Below, in pieces: positions 28,051 to 39,606 of a DNA stretch of 64,000 bases (its first letter is position 1; each line of letters opens with the position of its first letter). Below the pieces are notes generated by a model. It was given only the letters and a program-made list of their open reading frames with translations, was not told the origin of the DNA and did no database searches. The stretch is from Streptomyces parvulus (GTDB lineage: Bacteria; Actinomycetota; Actinomycetes; Streptomycetales; Streptomycetaceae): NCBI RefSeq assembly GCF_014648855.1, contig NZ_BMRX01000005.1, positions 310,001 to 374,000 of the forward strand, given 5' to 3'. A program made the position numbers and the translations under genes.

Positions 28051-29490
28051 TCAGCCCGCGACAAACGTGCCGGCCGCCTTGTCGTGCCAGCACTGGCGCC
28101 ACGGCCGGTCGAAGAGGCACCACACGACGCCGACCACGCCGACGGCCAGCAGACCGGGGACGCTGTAGACCAGCCAGCGGCGCAGCGCGGCCCCGAAGGC
28201 GGGGGCCTCGTGGGCCTCGATGTCCCGCACCTCCAGGCCGAGCAGCCGCTTGCCCAGGGTCCGGCCCCACTTGGCGGTGGGCAGCGCCTCGTAGACGACG
28301 CCGAAGACGAGCAGGACGGCGACGACGATCCCCAGGTACAGCGAGGTCGTGCCGTCGAGCAGCCAGACCGTGACCGTCTCGCCGGAGAGCTTCGCCTGGT
28401 CGATCTTGTCGTTGACGTGGTCGACCGCCCTGGTGCCGAGCGGCACGGCGGCCACGCCGGTGACGGCCGCGAGGACCACGCTGTCGATCAGCCGGGCGGC
28501 CAGCCGCTTGCCGAGCCCCGCGGGCCGGGCCGAGGCCTGGCGCCGGGCGGCGGCCTGGAACACGTCCTCGACCGGCGGCTTCCACGGCACGACGGGCTGC
28601 TCCTCCCCGCCCGCCCCGGCCAGCCGGTGCACCTGCTGTGCCCAGGAGGACTGGCCTCCGCCGGGTCCGGCCGCGACCGGCGCGGAGGGCTGCGGCGCGG
28701 CAGCCTGGTGCGGGACGGCCGGAGGGGCCGGGGCGGGAGCCTGCGGAGCGGGAGCCTGCGGAGCGGGAGATGGGGACGGCGACGGGGCCTGCGCCGAGGA
28801 CGCGCGGTCGGCCGCGGCCTTCCCGGCGGCGAAGCCGGGCCCGCCCGAGCGCGGCCTTATGGCGCGGAAGGTCATCGTGCCCTCGTCCTCCTCGGCCGAA
28901 GGCGCGGGGGCGGACGCGGACGCGGGCGCGGGCGCCGCGGCGTTCTGCGCGCCCCCCGCCGGACGGCGGAAGACGAAGGTGTTGCCGCCCCGGCCGTCCT
29001 CCTCACCGGACCCGGCGTCCACCCGCCCGTCCGCCCGCGCGGCGGAAGCGGAAGCAGCGGCACCGGCACCGGCACCGGCCGGGGCGTCGGCGGACGGCCC
29101 CTCCTGCCGGGCGTGCGGGATCCTCGGGTCGGTGCCCTGCGCCGGGCCGGGCCAGGCGACGGAGCGGCCGGAGGCGTCCGGCGCACCCGAGTTCCCGGCG
29201 CGGTCGGCGCCCCACGCCGTCGCGGGCTCGGGACGGCTGCCGTGCTGGGACGCGGCGGGCGGCTGCTCCGCGACCGGGTCCTCGTCGAAGAAGTGCGGGC
29301 CGGTCTCCTCGACGGAGGGCCGCGCGCCGGGCGGCGGCGCGAGCGACTCGCCGTTCTTGGGAGCGGGCCGGCTGGTGCCCGACACCCAGGAGGCGCCGTT
29401 CCAGTACCGGACATATCCGGGAATGGAGGGGTCCGGGTAATACCCTTCGCGGGGCCTGTCGTCGCCGGGTGCCGGGGTTGGGGCGCTCAT
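28051..29490 (-). CDS. RDD family protein with N-terminal DUF2510 domain
   Basis: 479 residues from the ATG at 29490. The start (EGYYPDPSIPGYVRYWNGAS plus W) is a DUF2510 motif, a short Trp-rich module of actinobacterial membrane proteins. A long low-complexity linker (residues ~40-320) is rich in Ala, Pro, Gly and Ser. The C-terminal ~165 residues form an RDD domain (GLGKRLAARLIDSVVLAAVT and AKWGRTLGKRLLGLEVRDIE). Function unknown. Its likely terminator is the 22-bp inverted repeat downstream. Confidence 0.88.
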   Translation of the reverse strand: MSAPTPAPGDDRPREGYYPDPSIPGYVRYWNGASWVSGTSRPAPKNGESLAPPPGARPSVEETGPHFFDEDPVAEQPPAASQHGSRPEPATAWGADRAGNSGAPDASGRSVAWPGPAQGTDPRIPHARQEGPSADAPAGAGAGAAASASAARADGRVDAGSGEEDGRGGNTFVFRRPAGGAQNAAAPAPASASAPAPSAEEDEGTMTFRAIRPRSGGPGFAAGKAAADRASSAQAPSPSPSPAPQAPAPQAPAPAPPAVPHQAAAPQPSAPVAAGPGGGQSSWAQQVHRLAGAGGEEQPVVPWKPPVEDVFQAAARRQASARPAGLGKRLAARLIDSVVLAAVTGVAAVPLGTRAVDHVNDKIDQAKLSGETVTVWLLDGTTSLYLGIVVAVLLVFGVVYEALPTAKWGRTLGKRLLGLEVRDIEAHEAPAFGAALRRWLVYSVPGLLAVGVVGVVWCLFDRPWRQCWHDKAAGTFVAG

Positions 29491-29744
29491 GTCCGTCGTC
29501 CCGTATCTGCTCGGGGGTGGAAGAGGGGCCCCAAACATCTATCAGACGGGCGCAATCCGCACCGCCGGTCCCGCCGTACCCGCCCCTTTCCGGGCAACCT
29601 CGTGCATGGACCTTCACACCTGGGACAGAGGTGGTGGGAAAAAAGTTCCGCGAACCCGCGTAACGCTCGCGGCTCCGGCCGCTCTCACTCGTGCGGGACC
29701 GCTCCGGGCGGCCCGTGCGGACCCGTACGAGAGAGGAAACCGCC

Positions 29745-30158
29745 ATGCACCCCACCGTCGTGGAACGCGAACTGGAGCTGAGGCTCATCCTGTCCCCCGA
29801 GCGCGGCATCGCCGTACCGGCCCTGCTCGGCTACCACTCCGACGACCCGTACGCCGTGCACATCACCTTCCACATCGACTCCGGTCACCCGGTGCACTGG
29901 ACCTTCGCACGGGACCTGCTGGTGGAGGGGGTCTTCCGCCCGTCCGGGCACGGGGACGTGCGGGTGTGGCCGTCGAAGGCGGAGGGCCGCAGCGTCGTGC
30001 TGATGGCGCTGAGCAGCCCCGACGGGGACGCCCTTTTGGAGGCGCCCACCCCGCAGGTGTCGGCGTGGCTGGAGCGGACGCTGCGCGCCGTGCCGCCCGG
30101 CACCGAGGGCGACCAGCTGGGCATCGACGACGGGCTGGCCGAGCTGCTCGCCCGGTGA
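29745..30158 (+). CDS. ssgG: SsgA-like sporulation/cell-division regulator, SsgG type
   Basis: 137 residues. YHSDDPYAVHITFHIDSGHP followed by VHWTFARDLLVEGVFRPSG is the core of the SALP (SsgA-like protein) family, unique to morphologically complex actinomycetes. These proteins control septum and peptidoglycan placement during sporulation. Assignment to SsgG rests on neighbours: from memory ssgG of S. coelicolor lies beside an FAD-linked oxidase gene, as here. The ATG at 29745 follows GAGAGGAAAC. Convergent with the oxidase gene (10 bp). Confidence 0.88.
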   Translation: MHPTVVERELELRLILSPERGIAVPALLGYHSDDPYAVHITFHIDSGHPVHWTFARDLLVEGVFRPSGHGDVRVWPSKAEGRSVVLMALSSPDGDALLEAPTPQVSAWLERTLRAVPPGTEGDQLGIDDGLAELLAR

Positions 30159-30168
30159 GTCGCGCGGG

Positions 30169-31644
30169 TCAGAAGAGCTTGCCGGGGTTGAGGATGCCGA
30201 GCGGGTCGAAGACGTTCTTGACGGCCCGCTGCATCTCCAGCCCCACCGGCCCCAGTTCGCGGGCCAGCCACTCCTTCTTCAGGACGCCCACGCCGTGCTC
30301 GCCGGTGATGGTGCCGCCCAGTTCCAGGCCGAGGGCCATGATCTCGTCGAAGGACTCGCGGGCCCGCCGCGACTCGTCGGGGTCCCGCGCGTCGAAGCAG
30401 ACGGTGGGGTGGGTGTTGCCGTCGCCGGCGTGGCAGCAGACGCCGATCGTGAGGTCGTACTTGGCCGCGACGCGCTCGATGCCCGCCAGCATGTCGCCGA
30501 GCCGGGAGCGCGGCACGCACACGTCGTCGATCATCGTCGTGCCCTTGACCGCCTCCAGGGCCGTGAGGGACAGGCGCCGCGCCTGGAGGAGGAGTTCGGA
30601 CTCGGCCGCGTCGTCGGCGGGCACCACCTGGGTGGCGCCGGCGGCCTCGCACAGCGCGCCGACGGCGGTGAGGTCGGCGGCGGGGTCGGTGGTGTCGAAG
30701 GCGGCCAGCAGCAGGGCTTCGGTGGTCTCCGGCAGGCCCATGTGGGCGAGGTCGTTGACCGCCTTGACGGTCGTACGGTCCATCAGTTCGAGGAGGGACG
30801 GCACATGGCCGCCCTCCATGATCCGGCAGACCGCGTCGCAGGCGTCCGACGCGGAGGCGAACTCGGCGGCCAGCACCAGCTGCTCGGGCGGCTTGGGGCG
30901 CAGCGCGAGCACGGCCCGCACGACGATGCCGAGGGAGCCCTCGGAGCCGACGAAGAGGCGGGTGAGGTCGTAGCCGGCGACGCCCTTGGCGGTGCGGCGG
31001 CCGGTGGACATCAGGCGGCCGTCGGCGAGGACGACGTCCAGGCCGAGGACGTACTCGGCGGTCACCCCGTACTTGACGCAGCACAGGCCGCCGGAGGCGG
31101 TGCCGATGTTGCCGCCGATGGTGCACATCTCCCAGCTGGAGGGGTCCGGCGGGTAGTAGAGGCCGTGCTCGTTCACCGCGCGGGAGAGCGCGGCGTTGAC
31201 GACGCCCGGCTCGACGACGGCGACCCGGTCGACGGGGTTGATCTCCAGGATGCGGTCCATCCTGGTCAGGGAGAGCACGACGCAGCCGTCGGTGGCGTTG
31301 GCCGCGCCGGACAGCCCGGTGCGCGCGCCCTGCGGGACGACCGGGACGCGCAGCTCGGTGGCGGTGCGCATGACGTGCTGGACGTCCTCCACGGTGCGCG
31401 GCAGCACCACGACGGCCGGGACGCCGGACGGGCAGAAGCTCGCCATGTCGTTGGCGTAGGAGGCCGTGACGTCGGGATCGGTGAGGACGGCCTCGGCCGG
31501 CAGCCCGGCGAGCAGCCTCTCGACGAGGGTGCTCCGGGCCGGCGGGGCCCCCTCGTCGGCTCCGCCGGCTCCGCCGGTCCCACTGGTCCCGCCGGTCCCG
31601 TCGGCTCCGTCGGCCGATTCCCGAGGCGCTTCGATACGGCTCAT
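30169..31644 (-). CDS. FAD-linked oxidase (glycolate oxidase GlcD/D-lactate dehydrogenase type)
   Basis: 491 residues. The FAD_binding_4 domain (PAVVVLPRTVEDVQHVMR, VPQGARTGLSGAANA, IGGNIGTASGGLCCVKYGVT) and the C-terminal FAD-oxidase_C domain (GVCCHAGDGNTHPTVCFD, GEHGVGVLKKEWL) are complete. The family oxidises 2-hydroxy acids such as glycolate or D-lactate; the substrate is not established. Residues ~10-35 are a Gly/Ala/Ser/Asp low-complexity tract encoded by short repeats at 31540-31620. ATG at 31644 is chosen because the frame upstream to 31911 is not family-like. Confidence 0.92.
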   Translation of the reverse strand: MSRIEAPRESADGADGTGGTSGTGGAGGADEGAPPARSTLVERLLAGLPAEAVLTDPDVTASYANDMASFCPSGVPAVVVLPRTVEDVQHVMRTATELRVPVVPQGARTGLSGAANATDGCVVLSLTRMDRILEINPVDRVAVVEPGVVNAALSRAVNEHGLYYPPDPSSWEMCTIGGNIGTASGGLCCVKYGVTAEYVLGLDVVLADGRLMSTGRRTAKGVAGYDLTRLFVGSEGSLGIVVRAVLALRPKPPEQLVLAAEFASASDACDAVCRIMEGGHVPSLLELMDRTTVKAVNDLAHMGLPETTEALLLAAFDTTDPAADLTAVGALCEAAGATQVVPADDAAESELLLQARRLSLTALEAVKGTTMIDDVCVPRSRLGDMLAGIERVAAKYDLTIGVCCHAGDGNTHPTVCFDARDPDESRRARESFDEIMALGLELGGTITGEHGVGVLKKEWLARELGPVGLEMQRAVKNVFDPLGILNPGKLF

Positions 31645-31741
31645 GATCACAGGGTGGCACTCGGGGCCATCGGTGTGAACCCCGTGGGCGGCGCCCGGCG
31701 GAAGTCCGGGTGTGCTCTTCATATGGGCGCACAGTGAACCC

Positions 31742-33139
31742 ATGGAGATCCAACTCGGATGGCGGTCCCGTCGCGGACGCCGGGTGCTGATCGCCTCCGT
31801 CGCCGGGGCCGTCGTGCTCGGCGGGGTCCTGGTGCTGCTGCCCCGGGAGGGGGACGACGCTCCCCCGCCGGCGCCGGGTCCGGCCGCCGTGGCCCGGGGG
31901 GCGGTGACCACCGGGGTGCCGGCCGCCCTCGGCGACCTGGCGGTGCTGATCGGCGACCGGGAGTCGCACCTGCGGGCGCATCCGCTGGACGGGGCGTCGT
32001 GGGCGGTGCTCGGGTCGGCCTACGTCGAGCAGGGCGCCCGGACGGCGGACACCGCGAACTGGGCGAAGGCCGAGAAGGCGCTGAACACCTCGCTGAGGGT
32101 CGGGCCGGAGCGCGATCCGCAGGCGCTGGAGGGGCTGGCGGCACTGGCGGTCGCGCGCCGGGACTTCCCCGCGGCGAAGAAGTGGGGCGAGAGCGCGGCC
32201 AGGGCGGCTCCGAGGCGGTGGACGGCGCACGCGGTGCTGATCGACGCGTACACCGGGCTGGGCGACCACAAGGGCGTGGGCCGGGCCCTGGACAAGGTCC
32301 TCGAACTGCGGGCGGGCACGCCGGCCGCCAAGGCGCGGGCCGCGGCCGTCTACCGGGACCGGGGCTGGCGGGAGGACGCGGCGGCGCAGATCTCCGACGC
32401 GGCGGCGGCCGCCGCGGCGCCGGCCGAGCGGGCCGCCTATCTGGAGCAGGCGGGGCGGCTCGCCTTCGAGCGCGGTGACCCGCGGGAGGCGCTGCGCTTC
32501 TTCCAGGAGGCGCTGCGCACCGACCCCGACCAGCGGGCGGCGCAGGCCGGGCAGGGCCGGGCGATGGCGGCGCTGGGCCGTACGACGGACGCGCTGACCG
32601 CGTACCAGGCGGCGCTGGCCAAGCGGCCGAGCCCCGAGTACGCCCTGGAGCTGGGCGAGCTGTACGAGTCGCTGGGGCTCGGGCAGGCCGCGCGGGTGCA
32701 GTACGACCTGCTGCGCGCGCGGGTGCGCGGCGCGGCGGCGGCCGGGGCCGACGAGGAGCTGGTGCTCGGCCGGTTCGAGGCGGACCACGGGGACCCCGCG
32801 GCGGCGGTGCGCCGGCTGCGGGCCGAGTGGGGGCGGCAGCCGGGGACCGCGGTCGCCGACGCGCTGGGCTGGGCGCTGCACCGCGACGGCGCGGACCAGG
32901 AGGCCCTGGAGTTCGCGACGATCGCGACCGACGGCGAGCAGGGCGGCGGGGTGCGCAGCGCGCTGCACGCCTTCCACCGGGGGGTGATCGAGAAGGAGCT
33001 GGAGCGGTACGGGCCGGCCCGGCGGCACCTGCGGGAGGCGCTGATGATCAACCCGCACTTCTCGCCGCTGCGGGCGCCGGAGGCCGAGCGGGCGCTGAAG
33101 GAGCTGGGCGAGCCCTCGGAGGAGGGCCCGCCCGACTGA
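31742..33139 (+). CDS. Tetratricopeptide repeat protein with N-terminal membrane anchor
   Basis: 465 residues. A single membrane helix (RRVLIASVAGAVVLGGVLVL) after a short basic N-terminus suggests a membrane-anchored, mostly external or periplasm-facing protein. Then about eight TPR-like helical pairs run to the end (AHPLDGASWAVLGSAYVEQG, AALAKRPSPEYALELGELYE, GPARRHLREALMINPHFSPL). TPR domains bind partner proteins; the partner is unknown. It is divergent from the FAD oxidase and convergent with hppD (16 bp). Confidence 0.82.
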   Translation: MEIQLGWRSRRGRRVLIASVAGAVVLGGVLVLLPREGDDAPPPAPGPAAVARGAVTTGVPAALGDLAVLIGDRESHLRAHPLDGASWAVLGSAYVEQGARTADTANWAKAEKALNTSLRVGPERDPQALEGLAALAVARRDFPAAKKWGESAARAAPRRWTAHAVLIDAYTGLGDHKGVGRALDKVLELRAGTPAAKARAAAVYRDRGWREDAAAQISDAAAAAAAPAERAAYLEQAGRLAFERGDPREALRFFQEALRTDPDQRAAQAGQGRAMAALGRTTDALTAYQAALAKRPSPEYALELGELYESLGLGQAARVQYDLLRARVRGAAAAGADEELVLGRFEADHGDPAAAVRRLRAEWGRQPGTAVADALGWALHRDGADQEALEFATIATDGEQGGGVRSALHAFHRGVIEKELERYGPARRHLREALMINPHFSPLRAPEAERALKELGEPSEEGPPD

Positions 33140-33155
33140 GGTGCGGCGGCGGCCG

Positions 33156-34917
<1,762 letters not shown>

Positions 34918-34946
34918 GACCGACCCGATCCCGGAGGTGAGCGGAC

Positions 34947-35594
34947 GTGAACTTCTGGGACTTCCTGGGCAGCCGCCACCAGCAGCTGCTCGCCGACGCC
35001 TACCAGCACGCGAGCGCCGTCTTCCAGTGCATGGTGGTCGCGACGCTGCTCGGGGTGCTGATCGGCGTCGTCACCTACCGCAGCGAGTGGGCGGGCAACC
35101 TGGCGACGGTGTCCACCTCGACGATCCTGACGATCCCGTCGCTGGCCATGATCGGTCTGCTCATCCCGATCGTGGGGCTCGGCGTGCCGCCGACGGTGAC
35201 GGCCCTGACCCTGTACGGGCTGCTGCCGATCGTGCGGAACTCGATCGTCGGACTGCGCGGCGTCGATCCGGCACTGGTGGACGCCGCCAAGGGCATCGGG
35301 ATGTCGCGCGCGGCCCGGCTGCTGCGGGTGGAGCTGCCGCTGGCCTGGCCGCCGATCCTGACCGGCATCCGGGTCTCGACGCAGATGCTGATGGGCATCG
35401 CCGCGATCGCCGCCTACGCCTCGGGCCCGGGGCTCGGCAACGAGATCTTCCGCGGCATCGCCTCGCTGGGCAGCAAGAACGCGCTCAACCAGGTGCTCGC
35501 GGGCACCCTCGGGATCATCATCCTGGCCCTCCTGTTCGACGCCGCGTACGTCCTGCTCGGACGCCTGACCATCCCCAGGGGGATCCGTGCCTGA
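34947..35594 (+). CDS. Betaine/choline-type ABC importer, permease 1 (OpuB/ProW-like)
   Basis: 215 residues and about five membrane helices. The EAA loop GVDPALVDAAKGIGMSRAAR is a ProW/OpuBB signature. IPSLAMIGLLIPIVGLGVPP is typical of this family. It overlaps the following ATPase gene by 8 bp. The four genes (permease, ATPase, permease, binding protein) form one operon for uptake of quaternary amines such as glycine betaine, choline or carnitine. The substrate is not determined. Start GTG at 34947 with GGAGGTGAGCG upstream. Confidence 0.9.
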   Translation: MNFWDFLGSRHQQLLADAYQHASAVFQCMVVATLLGVLIGVVTYRSEWAGNLATVSTSTILTIPSLAMIGLLIPIVGLGVPPTVTALTLYGLLPIVRNSIVGLRGVDPALVDAAKGIGMSRAARLLRVELPLAWPPILTGIRVSTQMLMGIAAIAAYASGPGLGNEIFRGIASLGSKNALNQVLAGTLGIIILALLFDAAYVLLGRLTIPRGIRA

Positions 35595-36873
35595 GACGAC
35601 CGGGACCACCACCGCGGCCGACGGGGGCGAGACCGCCGCCGGGGCCGCCACCGGCGCCACCATCGAGCTGGAGGCCCTCACCAAGGTCTATCCCGGCAAT
35701 CCGCAGCCGGCCGTCGAGAACGTGTCGATGGAGATCAAGGCCGGCGAAACGGTGATCTTCGTCGGCCCCTCGGGCTGCGGCAAGTCCACCACCCTGAAGA
35801 TGATCAACCGGCTGATCGAGCCCAGCGGCGGACGCATCCGCATCAACGGCGAGGACGTCACCGACATCGACCCGGTCAAGCTGCGCCGCAAGGTCGGCTA
35901 CGCGATCCAGTCCTCCGGCCTCTTCCCGCACATGACCGTCGCCCAGAACATCGCCCTGGTGCCGAGGATGATCGGCTGGTCGAAGGCGCGGATCAGGTCG
36001 CGGGTGGAGGAGATGCTGGACCTGGTCGGCCTCGACCCCGGCGAGTTCCACAACCGCTACCCGCGCCAGCTGTCCGGCGGCCAGCAGCAGCGGGTGGGCG
36101 TGGCCAGGGCGCTGGCGGCGGATCCGCCGGTGCTGCTGATGGACGAGCCCTTCGGCGCGGTCGACCCGATCACCCGGGACCACCTCCAGGACGAGCTGAT
36201 CCGGCTCCAGCACGAGCTGCACAAGACGATCGTCTTCGTCACCCACGACTTCGACGAGGCGATCAAGCTGGGCGACCGGATCGCGGTGCTGCGCGAGCGC
36301 TCCCACATCGCGCAGTTCGACACCCCGGAGGCCATCCTCACCAACCCGGCGGACGACTTCGTCTCCGGCTTCGTGGGCGCGGGCGCGGCGCTGAAGCGGC
36401 TGAACCTGAGCCGGGTGCGGGACGTGGCGATCACCGAGTACCCGACGGTGACCGTGGAGGACCCGCTCCAGCACATCTTCGACCGGCTGCGGGACGCGGG
36501 CACCAACGAGATCCTGCTCCTCGACCGGCACCGCCGCCCCTACAAGTGGCTGCGGCGCGGCGACCTGATGCGGGCGCGGGGTTCGCTGGCGCGGGCCGGG
36601 ACGCTGGTCCACGACACGGTGACCCGGGACGCGACGCTGCGGGACGCGCTGGAGGCGGTGCTCACGGACAACGCGGGGCGGGTCGCGGTGACCGGGCGGC
36701 GCGGGGAGTACACGGGCGTCGTCGACATGGAGACGCTGATGAACTCCGTGCACGAGCTGCTGGAGGCCGACCGGCTGGACGCGCTGGAGCACCAGCACGA
36801 CCTGGAGGAGACCCGGACCGGGCAGACCCAGGCCGAGCAGGAGGGCTTCGGGGGGATCGGGGGCCGGGCATGA
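35587..36873 (+). CDS. Betaine/choline-type ABC importer, ATP-binding protein with CBS domains
   Basis: 428 residues. Walker A FVGPSGCGKST, signature LSGGQQQRVGVARAL and Walker B LLMDEPFGAVDP are intact. After about residue 275 come two CBS domains (ITEYPTVTVEDPLQHIFDRL and DATLRDALEAVLTDNAGRVA), which in OpuA sense ionic strength. It starts at GTG 35587, inside the previous gene (8-bp overlap), and its stop overlaps the next ATG (ATGA). Confidence 0.92.
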   Translation: MPETTGTTTAADGGETAAGAATGATIELEALTKVYPGNPQPAVENVSMEIKAGETVIFVGPSGCGKSTTLKMINRLIEPSGGRIRINGEDVTDIDPVKLRRKVGYAIQSSGLFPHMTVAQNIALVPRMIGWSKARIRSRVEEMLDLVGLDPGEFHNRYPRQLSGGQQQRVGVARALAADPPVLLMDEPFGAVDPITRDHLQDELIRLQHELHKTIVFVTHDFDEAIKLGDRIAVLRERSHIAQFDTPEAILTNPADDFVSGFVGAGAALKRLNLSRVRDVAITEYPTVTVEDPLQHIFDRLRDAGTNEILLLDRHRRPYKWLRRGDLMRARGSLARAGTLVHDTVTRDATLRDALEAVLTDNAGRVAVTGRRGEYTGVVDMETLMNSVHELLEADRLDALEHQHDLEETRTGQTQAEQEGFGGIGGRA

Positions 36874-37754
36874 GCGGATCCTCCCGCTCCCCCGGCGGCC
36901 GGCGCCCCGGGGGCGAGCACGAGACCGGCGGCGTGGCCTTCCGGGACGAGGCCGGGGACGAAGCGGAGCACGAGGCCGGGCGTGAGCCCCGGCGGGCGTC
37001 CCCCGAGGCGGCGCGTCTCCGGGTCGGCTGGCGGAAGCTGACGCTGCTGCCGGTGGTGCTGATCGCCGTACTGCTGGCGACGTGGCTGTGGTTCCGGCAG
37101 GCCGACCTGGACGCGCTCAGCCGGAACGCCCTGTCGAACGGCCAGGTCACCAAGGCGCTGTGGCAGCACGTCCAGCTCACGGTGATCTCCACCTTCTTCG
37201 TGCTGATCATCGCAATCCCGCTGGGCATCCTGCTGACCCGGCGGATGTTCCGGAAGGCCACGCCGGTGGCGATGGCGTTCGCCAACATGGGCCAGGCGAC
37301 CCCCGCGATCGGTCTGCTGGCGCTGCTGGTGATCTGGCTGGGCATCGGCCGCCGGGCCGCCCTGATCGGCATCATCATCTACGCGGTGCTGCCGGTGCTC
37401 TCCAACACCATCGCCGGCCTGAAGGCGAACGACCCGACGCTCCTGGAGGCGGCCCGGGGCATCGGCATGTCGCCGCTGGGCGTCCTCACCCGGGTGGAGC
37501 TGCCGCTGGCCGTCCCGCTCATCCTGGCCGGCGTGCGCACGGCCCTGGTCCTGAACGTCGGTACGGCGACGCTGGCGACCTTCGGCGGGGGCGGCGGCCT
37601 GGGCGTGCTGATCACCACCGGCATCACCAGCCAGCGGATGCCGGTGCTGGTGCTCGGCTCGATCCTCACCGTGGCGCTGGCGCTGCTGGTGGACTGGCTG
37701 GCCTCGCTGGCGGAACTGCTGCTGCGGCCGCGCGGCCTGGAGGTGGGGACATGA
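36870..37754 (+). CDS. Betaine/choline-type ABC importer, permease 2
   Basis: 294 residues. A hydrophilic N-terminus (~50 residues, Gly/Glu/Arg-rich) precedes about six membrane helices. NDPTLLEAARGIGMSPLGVL is the EAA loop. It is longer than permease 1 because of this N-terminal extension. Translationally coupled at both ends (ATGA at 36870 and ATGA at 37751). With permease 1 it makes the heteromeric channel. Confidence 0.9.
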   Translation: MSGSSRSPGGRRPGGEHETGGVAFRDEAGDEAEHEAGREPRRASPEAARLRVGWRKLTLLPVVLIAVLLATWLWFRQADLDALSRNALSNGQVTKALWQHVQLTVISTFFVLIIAIPLGILLTRRMFRKATPVAMAFANMGQATPAIGLLALLVIWLGIGRRAALIGIIIYAVLPVLSNTIAGLKANDPTLLEAARGIGMSPLGVLTRVELPLAVPLILAGVRTALVLNVGTATLATFGGGGGLGVLITTGITSQRMPVLVLGSILTVALALLVDWLASLAELLLRPRGLEVGT

Positions 37755-38743
37755 GACGGCCCCGAGTCGGCGCCTTGAGCAGGCGTACGTGTGTGATGCT
37801 GGCCGCCGCCGTCCTGGTGGCATCCGCCGGGTGCGGGCTGACCAGCGGCTCCCCCATGGTCGACGACGTCGGACCCGGCTCGATCGGGCGGGGCCGGCCG
37901 CTCGCGGACGCCGATCTCACGGTCACCTCCAAGGAGTTCACCGAGCAGCTGGTCCTGGGCGCGATCATGGGCATCGCCTTCGAGGCGGCCGGCGCCGAGG
38001 TGCTCGACCGCACGGGCATCCAGGGCTCCGTCGGCACCCGGGCGGCGGTGGAGAACGGCGACGCGGACGCCACGTACGAGTACACGGGCACCGCCTGGAT
38101 CACGTACCTGGGCAACAGCAAGCCGATCCCCGACCCCCGGCAGCAGTGGCAGGCGGTGAAGGACGCGGACGCGAAGAAGGGCCTGACCTGGCTGCCGCCG
38201 GCGCCGATGAACAACACGTACGCGCTGGCGATGAACCAGGCGAACTACAAGAAGTACGGGACGAAGACGCTCTCGGAGGTGGCCGAGCTGTCGAAGTCGG
38301 ACCCGGGCGCGGTGACGCTGTGCGTGGAGGGCGAGTTCGCCAACCGCGCGGACGGGCTGCCGGGCCTGGAGAAGGCGTACGGGATGTCCGTGCCGGCCGG
38401 GAACGTCACCCAGATGGACACCGGCATCATCTACACCCAGACCGCGAAGGGCGCGTGCACCTTCGGCGAGGTCTTCACCACCGACGGCCGGATCAAGTCG
38501 ATGAACCTGGTGGTGATGGAGGACGACCGCAAGTTCTTCCCGAACTACAACGCGGCCCCCATGGTCCGGACCTCCACCCTGAAGGCGTGGCCGGCGATCG
38601 CCTCGGTCCTGGACCCGGTCACCAAGGCGCTGACCAACGACGTCGCCCAGACCCTGAACGCGAAGGTCGACGTGGACGGCGAGGATCCGCACCAGGTGGC
38701 GCTGGACTGGATGAAGGAGAAGGGCTTCGTGGTGGAGGGCTAG
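37751..38743 (+). CDS. Betaine/choline-type ABC importer, substrate-binding lipoprotein (OpuAC/OpuBC-like)
   Basis: 330 residues. The lipobox VASAGCG follows a hydrophobic signal, so the protein is tethered to the outer face of the membrane. LTVTSKEFTEQLVLGAIMGI and DADATYEYTGTAWITYLGNS are the OpuBC/ProX-like start and hinge. Aromatic ligand-cage residues are likely among the Tyr and Trp of YEYTGTAW and FPNYNAAP. The stop is 6 bp from the convergent YlbL-like gene. Confidence 0.9.
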   Translation: MRRPRVGALSRRTCVMLAAAVLVASAGCGLTSGSPMVDDVGPGSIGRGRPLADADLTVTSKEFTEQLVLGAIMGIAFEAAGAEVLDRTGIQGSVGTRAAVENGDADATYEYTGTAWITYLGNSKPIPDPRQQWQAVKDADAKKGLTWLPPAPMNNTYALAMNQANYKKYGTKTLSEVAELSKSDPGAVTLCVEGEFANRADGLPGLEKAYGMSVPAGNVTQMDTGIIYTQTAKGACTFGEVFTTDGRIKSMNLVVMEDDRKFFPNYNAAPMVRTSTLKAWPAIASVLDPVTKALTNDVAQTLNAKVDVDGEDPHQVALDWMKEKGFVVEG

Positions 38744-38749
38744 CGCTTC

Positions 38750-39529
38750 TCAGCAAGCCGGGACATCACCCTTGCCGGCCTCCAGGGCCTTCAGCGAGTC
38801 GACCGCACCCTTGAGGGTGGTGACCGGGATCAGCCGCAGCCCCTTCGGCAGCTCGGCCCGCGCGTCCGAGCACTCGGCCTTCGGTACGAGGAAGACGGTC
38901 GCCCCGTCCCGCCGCGCGGCCTGCGTCTTCAGCGGCACGCCGCCCACGGCACCGACCTTGCCGCCGTCGGTGATGGTGCCGGTGCCGGCGACGACCCGGC
39001 CACCGGTGAGGTCGCCGGTACCGAGCTTGTCGACGATGCCGAGGGAGAAGAGCAGCCCGGCGCTGGGCCCGCCCACGTCCTCCAGCCGCAGGTCGACGTC
39101 GATGTCCTCGTCGCCGAGGCGCAGGTAGTCCAGGGCGGCGGTGGTCGCCGCGTCCTGCGACTCCTTCATCTGCTCCTGGTTGTACTGCTCGATCTCGCCC
39201 ACGTCGTCGCCGCTCGGGTAGACGGCGTCGCGCGGCATCACGGCCCGGTCGGTGTCGAACCAGCTCCCGAGCACGTCCCCGAGGTGCACGCTCGCGTCCG
39301 GCCCGGTCGCCTCGATGGTCGTCATCCGCAACTGCCCGCTGGTCTCGCGCGTCGGCGCCCCCTTGATGGTGATGACCTCGGCCCCCCGGTTCTTCCCCAG
39401 CACGTCCGCCGTCAGCCCCGGCTGCGCCACGGAGAACGGCAACGGCGCGAAGAGCACGGCGGCAAGCAGCCCCACGACGGGGACACCGCAGACGGCGAGG
39501 AACTGGGGACGGGAGAGACGTGAGAGCAC
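38750..39529 (-). CDS. YlbL-like secreted protein with PDZ and Lon-S16 protease domains
   Basis: 259 residues. One N-terminal membrane helix (FLAVCGVPVVGLLAAVLFAP) is followed by a PDZ-like segment (GAEVITIKGAPTRETSGQLR), then an S16 Lon-type domain with catalytic Ser in VGGPSAGLLFSLG and Lys in GGVPLKTQAARRDGATVFLV. Such proteins degrade or process proteins at the membrane outer face. It is shorter than B. subtilis YlbL. The gene stands alone, convergent with the importer. Confidence 0.85.
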   Translation of the reverse strand: MLSRLSRPQFLAVCGVPVVGLLAAVLFAPLPFSVAQPGLTADVLGKNRGAEVITIKGAPTRETSGQLRMTTIEATGPDASVHLGDVLGSWFDTDRAVMPRDAVYPSGDDVGEIEQYNQEQMKESQDAATTAALDYLRLGDEDIDVDLRLEDVGGPSAGLLFSLGIVDKLGTGDLTGGRVVAGTGTITDGGKVGAVGGVPLKTQAARRDGATVFLVPKAECSDARAELPKGLRLIPVTTLKGAVDSLKALEAGKGDVPAC

Positions 39530-39606
39530 GGGGTCAATCTAACGCGGGGCTGCTGTTGGTCGGGGCGGGGGCGGGGCGGGGGCGCCTTGACCTCAGCGCC
39601 GCGGGA

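Noticed and set aside
29885..33058. 1057-codon minus-strand open frame
   Set aside because: Arg/Pro/His-rich shadow across several well-supported genes (ssgG, FAD oxidase, TPR protein).
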